From Proteobacteria bacterium UBA1847 (GTDB lineage: Bacteria; Pseudomonadota; Gammaproteobacteria; Steroidobacterales; Woeseiaceae), in contig DDIP01000241.1 of the NCBI GenBank assembly GCA_002338605.1, forward strand, positions 1-8,563: 8,563 bases of DNA. The letters are read 5' to 3'. Of the stretch, positions 1 through 6,677 are shown piece by piece. The notes under the pieces are model-generated. The model was not told the origin of the DNA and did not search any database. It worked only from the letters and a program-made list of their open reading frames with translations. Within the stretch, counting starts at the first letter, position 1, and every line of letters begins with the position of its first letter. A program made the position numbers and the translations under genes.

Positions 1-636
1 TTGCACAACGGCAGGCGACAAACCGCCGTGAACAAACGCGGTGCCGTTGATAACAACGATAATGTTTTTTTGCAGTAGCCATTTGCCGTAACGCCCATCG
101 GCTCGAAACGCCCGACGCATTGCGAAATAGCCCGGCGGAAATTCCCTGTCAAAACGCTCGCGTACGACTTCGACGTCGCTGCCGTTGCGCTTGGCAAAAA
201 GCCTGAGCCAGCGCGATCGTTCGGCCGGATCTTCATCATCGGCAAAAGCAGCGTATTCGGCGTCGCTGACGTAGCGTAAATCACCCGTCATCGGCATCGT
301 CTCGTGATTGCCGAACAGGACGTGTACCCGGCCGCCGGCCGTTTCGGCTTCACTCTCCAGTCGCATCAGCAATTCCATCGCTCGACGAGACCCAGGCCCC
401 CGGTCAAGAATATCGCCAACCACAACGAGATGTGCTTTACCGCCGGACCAGTTCAGGTCGTCATCGAGAATCTTTGCTTTTTCCAGTGTTGCCGTCATCG
501 CGTCAAAAGCACCGTGAATATCGGCAATGGCGACAACGCGCTCAACGTTGTCGTAGTGCCACTCGTCAGCCCAGGCAGCAGGCGCGAACGCGAGGAGCGC
601 GACCAGGGCCAGGAGAGGTTTTTCCGGGGTTTGCAA
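1..636 (-). CDS. Shelph-type (Shewanella-like) metallophosphatase, exported; 3' end outside window
   Basis: Binuclear-metal phosphoesterase of the PPP/calcineurin superfamily; 212 N-terminal residues are visible and the reading frame is still open at base 1. Motifs in order: ADIHG (38-42, metal-binding Asp and His), GDILDRG (74-80), FGNHE (108-112) and VHGGLSP (202-208). The stretch after GNHE reads TMPMTGDLRYV, which matches my memory of bacterial Shelph phosphatases (GNHE followed by a GDLRYV-like segment) better than diadenosine-tetraphosphatases. Residues 8-23 form a hydrophobic signal peptide ending AWA before DEW, so a periplasmic location is likely. The start is TTG at 636: the only upstream in-frame ATG (648) is followed at once by TGA, and AGGA lies 11 bases before the TTG. 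Known members dephosphorylate phosphotyrosine or phosphoserine proteins; the substrate here is unknown. The family call is fairly sure, the start less so. Confidence 0.88.
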   Translation of the reverse strand, partial: MQTPEKPLLALVALLAFAPAAWADEWHYDNVERVVAIADIHGAFDAMTATLEKAKILDDDLNWSGGKAHLVVVGDILDRGPGSRRAMELLMRLESEAETAGGRVHVLFGNHETMPMTGDLRYVSDAEYAAFADDEDPAERSRWLRLFAKRNGSDVEVVRERFDREFPPGYFAMRRAFRADGRYGKWLLQKNIIVVINGTAFVHGGLSPAVVQ

Positions 637-770
637 GGGTGGTCACATCCTGTGAATAGTAGGAATAGTCAACGTCGAGTGTAGTGCCTCCGGGCTATTG
701 CAGCAATTTACGCTTTATGTCCTTGTGCTAGACTCGCTGCGATTCCGACGAGCAAAATGGAGCGACTTTG
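637..770. promoter_or_regulatory. Divergent control region between the phosphatase and the CotH-like gene
   Basis: This 134-bp gap feeds two outward genes. A rightward sigma70-like candidate has TTTACG (707-712) and TAGACT (729-734), 16 bases apart, with TG one base before the -10 (extended -10). A leftward candidate has TTGCTG (complement of 701-706) and TACACT (complement of 678-683), 17 bases apart. The two -35 boxes abut, and a short perfect palindrome, ATTGC-A-GCAAT (697-707), lies over the junction and could be an operator. All boxes are only partial consensus matches (3 to 4 of 6), so this is a candidate and not a demonstrated promoter pair. Confidence 0.35.
759..762 (+). promoter_or_regulatory. 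Ribosome binding site fixing the CotH-like start
   Basis: GGAG eight bases before ATG 771. It favours this ATG over the TTG at 768, where the spacing would drop to five bases. Confidence 0.6.
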
Positions 771-1817
771 ATGCCAGTATTGCATTGGACTCTCGGCGTA
801 CTCGCATTGTTCCTGGTGCAGATTTCGGTAGCTGCGACGGACTCGTCGCCTGACCCACTGTTCCAGGGCGACGACATCCTAAGCGTTCGAATCACTGCCC
901 CAATGGCCACGCTGTTATCCGATAGGCCCGACGATGAAGAGCTGCCGGGCAAATTGCACTATGCGGAGGCGGACGGCAGCATTGCCGAGTTCGATATTGA
1001 AATACGTACGCGTGGCCGCTACCGCCGCCAGGCCCACGTCTGCTCGTTCCCGCCATTGCGGCTCGATTTCAAAACCTCTGCTGTGAAGAATTCCCTGTTT
1101 CACAAGCAGGACAAGTTGAAGCTCGTCACTCACTGCCAGGCATCAAGTCGCTACGAGCAGGCTCTGCTGCGGGAATATCTCGTGTATCGAATGCTGAATG
1201 TGCTCACCGAAAAGAGCTACAAAGTCCGCATGATGCTTATCACCTACGTCGATGCTGACGACAAACTTGAGGATGTCACACAGCATGGTTTTGTTATCGA
1301 ACGCGACGATCGATTTGCGAAGCGTATCGGCACACAGATCCTGGAAATTCCCAAAACCTCGGTAAAATCCATCGATCCGCAGCACATGAATTTGGGCTCG
1401 GTTTTCCAGTTCATGATCGGCAATACTGATTTTTCTCCGATTCGTGCCGCGCCCGGTGAGTCCTGTTGTCACAACTACGAGCTTTATGGCAATGAAGGAG
1501 AATCGATCCTTGCCGTCCCCTATGACTTCGACCAGTCAGGCTTTGTCGACGCGCCACATGCAACCCCGAATGACCGATTCAAGCTGAGCTCAGTGCGTGA
1601 GCGTCTTTACCGTGGCCGCTGTGCCAACAATGAACACTTGCCAGCGACAATCGCGCATTTCATTGACCGCCGTGACGAGGTGACCGCAGTACTCAACAGC
1701 CTGCCGCCGGTATCGAAATCGTCTCTGACGATGATGTCCAAGTATGTCGACCGGTTTTATTCCGTAATTACGTCGGAACGCAGAATCAACAAGGAATTGA
1801 CTAAAGCGTGTATTTAG
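771..1817 (+). CDS. Exported CotH-kinase-like protein of unknown function
   Basis: 348 residues. The N-terminus (LGVLALFLVQISVA, 8-21) is a signal peptide with cleavage near SVA/AT; there is no lipobox. The rest resembles the CotH spore-coat kinase-like fold in layout: a strand-rich front part with RTRGRYRR (79-86), a K-rich strand before a helix (KLKLVTHC 115-122, then YEQALLREYLVYRMLN 128-143), a GFVIE strand (173-177), GNTDFS (217-222), HNYELY (234-239) and a VPYDFDQSG segment (249-257) whose aspartates would match the metal-binding DFG-like site. Cysteines at 91, 122, 232, 233 and 284 suggest disulfides outside the cytoplasm. The start is ATG 771, with GGAG at 759-762 eight bases upstream; a TTG directly before it is less likely. 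The 3' end overlaps the opposing gene by 17 bp. The fold call comes from motif pattern only and kinase activity is unproven. Confidence 0.65.
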   Translation: MPVLHWTLGVLALFLVQISVAATDSSPDPLFQGDDILSVRITAPMATLLSDRPDDEELPGKLHYAEADGSIAEFDIEIRTRGRYRRQAHVCSFPPLRLDFKTSAVKNSLFHKQDKLKLVTHCQASSRYEQALLREYLVYRMLNVLTEKSYKVRMMLITYVDADDKLEDVTQHGFVIERDDRFAKRIGTQILEIPKTSVKSIDPQHMNLGSVFQFMIGNTDFSPIRAAPGESCCHNYELYGNEGESILAVPYDFDQSGFVDAPHATPNDRFKLSSVRERLYRGRCANNEHLPATIAHFIDRRDEVTAVLNSLPPVSKSSLTMMSKYVDRFYSVITSERRINKELTKACI

Positions 1818-2808
1818 GCGCGGTGTCGACCAGCGAAGTCTGCAACCAGTCCACCAGGATTTTCGTTGTGCGCGGGTGAATGAAATAGCCGATGGAACTG
1901 TGTGGATTGGATCGCCCATAACGAACCGCAAGGTTGAAAATCCGGTAGTCGTGTACCGCACTGACGACGCGCTGTTGCATCATTTTCTTGAAGTCATCCG
2001 CCAGCGTATTGTCGTGACAGGTGTAGTCGTCTTCGGCCGACAGGTTGTGCCAGGCGATGACATTCAACGGAAACCGGGCGACTGACTTCTCTTTCGCACC
2101 CAGTAGTCGCTTTTGAATGTGCGCATCTCCAAGTGGTGCCCCAAGAGTAATCCAGAGTTCGATTTTCTTATCGCCGTACCGTTTTTTATAATCCGGGTCA
2201 TGGGACAGCTGCCAGAGCACATCGTAGGCAACGACGCTGCCCGTACCGTGTGACATGAGGACCACGCGATCACCACGATCCAGCAATTTGCACAATCGCT
2301 CCCTAAGACGCTCGCGAACGCGCATCGCGAAGTCGGCTTTCGCATCGAAGTAGCGCGCGAAATCCCTGGAGACGCATCGAATCATCGGTACACACAGGCC
2401 GAGCGCACCCAGTATCGGTGCCATGATGTTGACGATCGCCTCGGGTACGGCGGACTTGCCGGGAAGCTGGTCATACTGCCGGATACCGAATTTCTTGCGC
2501 ACGTTGATCTCTCGCAGGGCCGCCAGTGCGATGCGACGATCACCAATGTCGAGACTTGCGTCGTAGGACTTGCCGCGGGCCCGCAGGATCTCCGCAGTCA
2601 AATCCCCGTACCACGCCACTTCTTTGTTCATGACGTCAAACGCATCGACGCAGTCGGGAAAATCCCGCTCGATTCCGGCGCGAATCGCGGCCAGAGACAA
2701 ATCCATATAAAACTCTTCGGCCGGTTTGAAGTCACGACCGTGAACGAGGAGCAGGCTTCGATCGCTGCTACCGCATAGTTCGCTGAGACTCATCGCCGAC
2801 GCCGTCAA
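1801..2808 (-). CDS. Alpha/beta-hydrolase-fold protein with glycine at the nucleophile position
   Basis: 335 residues from TTG 2808. LLLVHGRD (19-26) is the first beta strand plus oxyanion-type HG turn. RVVLMSHGTGSVVAYDVLW (181-199) is the strand-elbow-helix that in related esterases reads like GHSLG or SHSMGS; here the central residue is Gly188 instead of Ser. ITLGAPLGD (220-228) follows. SAEDDYTCHD (257-266) and NPHSSIGYF (301-309) are in the places where catalytic Asp and His normally sit and look intact. No signal peptide is seen, so it is probably cytoplasmic. It lies 12 bp after the DUF4956 gene and is probably co-transcribed with it. TTG 2808 has CAGG 7 bases upstream; an ATG at 2793 gives a protein 5 residues shorter but has no clear ribosome binding site. 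The fold is fairly sure; catalytic activity is doubtful. Confidence 0.75.
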   Translation of the reverse strand: MTASAMSLSELCGSSDRSLLLVHGRDFKPAEEFYMDLSLAAIRAGIERDFPDCVDAFDVMNKEVAWYGDLTAEILRARGKSYDASLDIGDRRIALAALREINVRKKFGIRQYDQLPGKSAVPEAIVNIMAPILGALGLCVPMIRCVSRDFARYFDAKADFAMRVRERLRERLCKLLDRGDRVVLMSHGTGSVVAYDVLWQLSHDPDYKKRYGDKKIELWITLGAPLGDAHIQKRLLGAKEKSVARFPLNVIAWHNLSAEDDYTCHDNTLADDFKKMMQQRVVSAVHDYRIFNLAVRYGRSNPHSSIGYFIHPRTTKILVDWLQTSLVDTAPKYTL

Positions 2809-2820
2809 TCTGTTGCCTGA

Positions 2821-3510
2821 CTAATACTCATCTTCGCCACCGTCACGTCGGGTCAGCATCGTCAGGAATGGCCCGGCGAGTGTCTTGCCATACTCGAGCT
2901 TCCAGATGATCAGCGTTGCGAGTGTGAAAGACAGGGAGATTACGTACGAAATCCCCAGCGCCCCGATACCCGCACCCAGCCCGATAGCAATTGCGACAAA
3001 GATATACATCGCGTCCGATGGCTGATCGAGCGAAAAACGAAACCGAACTGCGGCGACGACACCGGCAAGGCTGAAGGCGAGCGCGATACTGTTCAGGACG
3101 ATCATCGCGATGCCCGTCACGAGAATGGGCAAAATCAGGATGGTCTGCAGGAACGACTGGTCAATGCGGCGTGCGCGACTCGTGATGAAGTACACCCACG
3201 ATATGGGAATCGCCAGCAGAATCGCACCGAAGCTCGCGATACCGAGTCGAATCGCAGCTGCACCGGTCAGAAGATTGCGTTCCACGCTCGTGTAGACCGG
3301 CTCGAATGTATCGATGTTCGCGCCGGGCAGATCATCGATACCGCCGATCGGCAGGTATTCAGAAAGGGCTGGAAAACGATCGACCAGGAGAATTGCAGCG
3401 CCCGCCCAGAATCCGTAGTACATCAGGATCAGCGTAAGCGGTATCAGCAAACTTGCGGAACGTCTCATGGGTCGAATTCGGGCTTCGAGATGTAGGCACG
3501 ATACAGCCAT
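2821..3510 (-). CDS. DUF4956-type integral membrane protein
   Basis: 229 residues with strongly hydrophobic segments near 19-43, 85-109, 121-153 (probably two helices) and 167-203 (probably two). The segment VRFRFSLDQPSDAMYIF (155-171) followed by VAIAIGLGAGIG (172-183) is the signature I associate with DUF4956: a VRFR turn, a D/P-rich loop, then a glycine-rich helix. The function of the family is unknown. In other bacteria it is often found beside CotH-like proteins and VTC-type polyphosphate polymerases. The C-terminus is charged (RRDGGEDEY). The start is uncertain: ATG 3510 and ATG 3468 both lack a clear Shine-Dalgarno, and the shorter form (MRRSAS...) begins directly before the first membrane helix. 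The gene leads a pair with the downstream hydrolase-fold gene and diverges from the PfkB gene across 86 bp. Confidence 0.72.
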   Translation of the reverse strand: MAVSCLHLEARIRPMRRSASLLIPLTLILMYYGFWAGAAILLVDRFPALSEYLPIGGIDDLPGANIDTFEPVYTSVERNLLTGAAAIRLGIASFGAILLAIPISWVYFITSRARRIDQSFLQTILILPILVTGIAMIVLNSIALAFSLAGVVAAVRFRFSLDQPSDAMYIFVAIAIGLGAGIGALGISYVISLSFTLATLIIWKLEYGKTLAGPFLTMLTRRDGGEDEY

Positions 3511-3596
3511 GTCACTGATTTCGCCAGAGTATTAGTGCAGCAGAATGGCGGCGTCGATGATAGTCTAGGCGCCGTTTCCGGCCACCAACAAGATTC

Positions 3597-4577
3597 ATGA
3601 CACATTCAGTTCAGCTTCTCGGTATATCCAATGCAATCGTTGACGTGCTCGTACACGTTGACCAGGCGTTTCTCGACACGATCGGCGCACCGCCCGGATC
3701 GATGACGCTGATCGACGAAAAACAGGCGCGTGATATCTATTCGAAAATGGGGCCCGCGACTGAGATGTCGGGTGGGTCCGTCGCAAATACTGTCGCCGGC
3801 TTTGCCAATCTGGGTGGCAGCGCCGCCTACATTGGCAAGGTCCGCAACGACCAGCTTGGCGATATTTTCAATCATGACATGAACTCGCTCGGCGTGAATA
3901 TCCGACTGCCGGCGGCCACCAGTGGTCCGCCGACAGCGCGCAGCCACATCCTGATTACCGAGGACGGGCAGCGCACCATGCAAACCTACCTCGGTGCCTG
4001 TCTCGAACTGGCACTCGCCGATATCACCGAAGCTACAGTCGGCAACCCGCAGCTCATTCTGCTGGAGGGCTATGTCTGGGACATCGCGGAGGGGCCTGCC
4101 CTGGCCAGGAAAGCGGCTGAAATTGCACGCGGCAACGGCACATCGGTGTCGCTGTCCTTGTCCGATTCTTTTTGTGTGCAACGACATCGCGATTCGTTTG
4201 AGGATTTTGTTCGCAACGATGTCGATATTGTCGTTGCCGATGAAGACGAGATTCACGCGTTGCTCGATACGGACAATATCGACGATGCGATTGCCAAATG
4301 CCGGAGTTACGGCAAGGTATTCGCGATAACCCGCTCCGAAAAGGGGTCCGTCATTGTCGAGGGCGATACTTGTGTCGAACAGGCCGCAACGCCAGTTGCC
4401 AAAGTCGTCGACTCGACCGGGGCCGGCGATGCCTACTCAGCCGGCTTTCTTTTCGGTTGGGTAAACGGCAAGACATTTTCCGAGTGCGCGCAGTACGGCA
4501 CTTTTTGCGCCACGAAAGTAATCCAGCAGCTGGGCGCCCGAATCGAGAAAGGGCTTCTGCTGAGTGGGTCCAACTAG
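3597..4577 (+). CDS. PfkB-family kinase, probably adenosine kinase-like
   Basis: 326 residues, close to the usual length of about 330 for bacterial adenosine-kinase-like PfkB proteins. It begins LLGISNAIVDVLVHVD (7-22) and GAPPGSMTLID (30-40), typical of that clade. SGGSVANTVAGFANLGG (58-74) is the substrate-binding GGS..NT region. DSTGAGDAYSAGFL (272-285) is PfkB signature 2, with the anion-hole GAGD and catalytic base Asp278. Such enzymes phosphorylate a nucleoside or sugar with ATP in the cytoplasm; adenosine to AMP is the best guess for purine salvage. One oddity: the family NxxE metal/phosphate motif reads DEDE (215-218), with Asp replacing Asn. ATG 3597 has only a weak purine tract (AAGA) before it. 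The gene is single, flanked by a divergent and a convergent gene, and shares CTAG stop bases with the latter. A sugar kinase is the alternative. Confidence 0.85.
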   Translation: MTHSVQLLGISNAIVDVLVHVDQAFLDTIGAPPGSMTLIDEKQARDIYSKMGPATEMSGGSVANTVAGFANLGGSAAYIGKVRNDQLGDIFNHDMNSLGVNIRLPAATSGPPTARSHILITEDGQRTMQTYLGACLELALADITEATVGNPQLILLEGYVWDIAEGPALARKAAEIARGNGTSVSLSLSDSFCVQRHRDSFEDFVRNDVDIVVADEDEIHALLDTDNIDDAIAKCRSYGKVFAITRSEKGSVIVEGDTCVEQAATPVAKVVDSTGAGDAYSAGFLFGWVNGKTFSECAQYGTFCATKVIQQLGARIEKGLLLSGSN

Positions 4578-5077
4578 GACTTCATTGCGTAAAGACCAAG
4601 GGCCAGTCGATCGGATCGAGACAACGGTCGTCTCGCCAGAAAGGCCGCCGCGAAAACAGCGACAAACCAGAAAACCAGGTCGACAAGCGAAACGACGGAA
4701 ATAAGGTGCCCGGATAGTGTCGAAAAGTCGGCACCATGGAGCGCGTCCATTGGCGAGTCGGTAAGAATCTTCATCGGATTCAGTACGATCCGAAACACGT
4801 TGCCGAGGATGCAGCCAGCGATCGTGTAGACGGACGCCGCCACCGCAAATCTCAAGTCGATTCCACGGCCGAGATATTGCATTGGTAACGCAACGATGAC
4901 TCCAACCCCGGCCGCGGCAAAACCGTAGGAAAAATCCCATCGACTCACAATGATTGAGTAAAGGATGGCGGCGAAGAATGTCGCTATTGCGCCGACTATA
5001 ATAGCCGCGGCGAAGTTCTGCTCAGAAAGCAGCTTTTCGGCCAACGCGTAGCTTTGCAGTTTATCGTGGTGTTTCAT
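4574..5077 (-). CDS. Four-helix integral membrane protein of unknown function
   Basis: 167 residues. Hydrophobic helices lie near 22-43, 50-69, 77-98 and 126-148. Between helices 2 and 3 is a short charged loop, QYLGRGIDLRFAV (67-79), and helix 3 ends CILGNVF (89-95). A GxGID loop followed by a C-x-LGN helix recurs in a widespread unnamed bacterial membrane family, but I cannot assign a function. The N-terminal 20 residues are polar and likely cytoplasmic. ATG 5077 overlaps the stop of the preceding small gene as ATGA, and GGA lies 8 bases upstream, so translation is probably coupled. The stop (TAG) shares CTAG with the stop of the convergent kinase gene. It is the last gene of the leftward operon. 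Confidence 0.75.
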   Translation of the reverse strand: MKHHDKLQSYALAEKLLSEQNFAAAIIVGAIATFFAAILYSIIVSRWDFSYGFAAAGVGVIVALPMQYLGRGIDLRFAVAASVYTIAGCILGNVFRIVLNPMKILTDSPMDALHGADFSTLSGHLISVVSLVDLVFWFVAVFAAAFLARRPLSRSDRLALGLYAMKS

Positions 5078-5383
5078 TGTCTATTTCCGTCGACGACCAT
5101 GCTGACTGCAGCATTACGTCCGGATCCACTTCGGTGCTTGTACAAGCCGAGAATAGCATGGACGAAATCATGGCCCGGCAGCGTCACGGCGCAGCCAATC
5201 AGCATTAGCCCAACGGCCAGCCAGGGAATTGAGATCGCATACCACAGCGATCTTTTTCGCTCCAAGCGCAGCAATCGACAACGCGCCCACGACGATCGGC
5301 GTTTTGGAACTCCTGTACTTCAGCAGAAGTCCGGACTTCGTGAGCCTCGAGAGGCGAATGTAGCGCTCATCGTCGGAGTCCAA
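5074..5383 (-). pseudogene. Small two-helix membrane protein gene, apparently broken by a one-base shift
   Basis: Two overlapping frames each carry part of what looks like one protein. The first starts at TTG 5383, nine bases after a strong AAGGAG, and reads MDSDDERYIRLSRLTKSG, then a hydrophobic run PIVVGALSIAAL, before becoming non-hydrophobic and ending at 5168. The second frame has no good start but continues with RSLWYAISIPWLAVGLML, a clear membrane helix, and ends at 5074 in an ATGA overlap with the next gene. The span of 310 bases is 3n+1. Removing one base from the A5 run (T5253-5257 on the plus strand) fuses them into about 102 residues with the junction SIAALGAKRSLWYAIS. It could be an assembly or sequencing indel, a true mutation, or less likely a programmed +1 shift. 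No function is recognised. If no shift exists, the first frame would encode a 71-residue protein. Confidence 0.6.
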
Positions 5384-5392
5384 TTGGACGGT

Positions 5393-5398
5393 CTCCTT
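5393..5398 (-). promoter_or_regulatory. Strong ribosome binding site overlapping the peptidase stop codon
   Basis: AAGGAG on the minus strand, nine bases before TTG 5383; its first two bases are part of the TAA stop of the DmpA-type gene. This placement selects the TTG as the start of the small membrane-protein gene and implies coupling to the peptidase. Confidence 0.7.
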
Positions 5399-6620
5399 AT
5401 GATCCGTCGTCCGCAAATATGGCGCGCACCCGGTCCTCCGGCATCTCCGCAACTTTCAGCCCTGATGCACCAACAACAGTTGTCGCTCCGACCATCGCAT
5501 TGACAATCGCTTCTTCCGTTGCCTGAACCGTCGCTTCGAAGACCGTTCGCAGAGCGTAGTTTGGGTAGAGCTCTACGTCTGACAAATTGGATTCATCGAT
5601 GCGACCGCTGTTGGCCACCGAGAATGCCACGAAAATATCACCCGAGCCGTCAGAGCTGATTGCGCCGAGCCTGCCGAGCGCGAGAGACGGTCGTTTTGCA
5701 ACACGCCGGAGCTGGTGCGGAAGAAGCGGCGCATCCGTTGCCACAACGACAATAATGGAACCATCGCGTGTCCGCGATGAAATTGCGCTGACACGAGTCT
5801 CGTCGCAATACGGGTACCAGTCGACATGGCGATCGATCGACGTGTCCGTGAAACAGTGTTCGCCAACCGGCAACAGTGCACTGACTTGCCGGCCCCCAAG
5901 GCGCAGATCTTTGCCACCCCAATTGTAGTTGCATTGAACCAGTACGCCGACGGTGTAGTTTTCACTACCCACCTCGATACGACGCGAAGCAGTCCCAATC
6001 CCACCCTTGAATCCGTTGCAAACCATGCCGGTACCGCCACCAACAGCACCTTCTGCAACCTGTCCGGCGGCGGCATTTTGCATCGCGTCGAAAGCATGCT
6101 CCTGCGTTACGTGAAAGCCATTGATATCGTTGAGCGCGCCATCGTAAGTCTCCGCAACAACCGGGGCATGCCAGTCTGCCGTCCAACCCTTTTGCACCAT
6201 CCAGGCCACGGCCGCATCGCGAACCACTCCAACACTGTGGGTGTTCGTGATCGCGATCGGACCATCGATCAGCCCGCGCTCCTCCAGCCAGGTTGTCCCT
6301 GTCATCTCGCCGGATGCGTTGAGTGTGAACCAGCCAGCAAAAACAGCTTCGGTTGAATCCTTGCCGCGTGGATGCAGGACCGTGACACCCGTTCGTTTGG
6401 GTCCCTTGCCGACCTGCAGCGCACCGTTCCCTTCGAACAGCGTGGTATGACCAACTTCAATTCCCGCGACATCGGTTATTGCATTGAGCGGGCCCGGAAC
6501 TCCTTCAAACGGAATTCCGAGGTCCCTGGCCCGATCAGGCTCTTCGGCAGCGACCGGCGGTACGAATAAACCTGGCGCCAAAGCGAAGATTGCGACGGCA
6601 AGTACGGTTGGTAGATTCAT
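5397..6620 (-). CDS. Exported P1/S58 family aminopeptidase (DmpA/BapA-like)
   Basis: 407 residues. An N-terminal signal peptide (VLAVAIFALAPGLFV, 6-20, cleavage near VAA/EE at 25-26) puts it in the periplasm. The mature part is a self-cleaving N-terminal nucleophile-type peptidase: GIPFEGVPGPLNAITDVAGI (35-54), GHTT (57-60), NTHSVG (126-131), GGGTGMVCNGFKGGIGTASR (194-213) and QCNYNWGGKDLR (229-240, Asn231 the likely oxyanion residue). Precursor cleavage is expected between Gly287 and Ser288 in RDGSIIVVVATDAPLLP (285-301), freeing Ser288 as nucleophile; GSGDIFVAFS (325-334) holds the remaining active-site acid region. Relatives release N-terminal D- or beta-amino acids from amides and short peptides. 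ATG 6620 follows GGA at 6 bases. The gene leads an operon with two membrane-protein genes and lies 57 bp after a small exported protein gene. Substrate unknown. Confidence 0.92.
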   Translation of the reverse strand: MNLPTVLAVAIFALAPGLFVPPVAAEEPDRARDLGIPFEGVPGPLNAITDVAGIEVGHTTLFEGNGALQVGKGPKRTGVTVLHPRGKDSTEAVFAGWFTLNASGEMTGTTWLEERGLIDGPIAITNTHSVGVVRDAAVAWMVQKGWTADWHAPVVAETYDGALNDINGFHVTQEHAFDAMQNAAAGQVAEGAVGGGTGMVCNGFKGGIGTASRRIEVGSENYTVGVLVQCNYNWGGKDLRLGGRQVSALLPVGEHCFTDTSIDRHVDWYPYCDETRVSAISSRTRDGSIIVVVATDAPLLPHQLRRVAKRPSLALGRLGAISSDGSGDIFVAFSVANSGRIDESNLSDVELYPNYALRTVFEATVQATEEAIVNAMVGATTVVGASGLKVAEMPEDRVRAIFADDGS

Positions 6621-6677
6621 GGGGTTTCCGTGAGGATTTTCACTTGAATTTTGAATCTGACGACAGGTTGTGATCGC

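Noticed and set aside
304..684. 126-residue plus-strand open frame over the phosphatase start
   Set aside because: The minus strand encodes DIHG, GDxxDRG and GNHE motifs there; the plus-strand product looks like antisense translation.
3606..4256. 216-residue open frame on the minus strand inside the PfkB gene
   Set aside because: It lies wholly antisense to a strongly conserved kinase, has no family motifs and is arginine/histidine-rich in the way typical of antisense shadows.
4437..4940. 167-residue minus-strand open frame overlapping the kinase and the membrane-protein gene
   Set aside because: It is in a different frame from the four-helix protein, lacks hydrophobic helices and crosses the 3' end of the kinase.
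5826..6356. 176-residue plus-strand open frame over the DmpA-type gene
   Set aside because: It is antisense to well-conserved peptidase motifs, with no ribosome binding site or recognisable domain.
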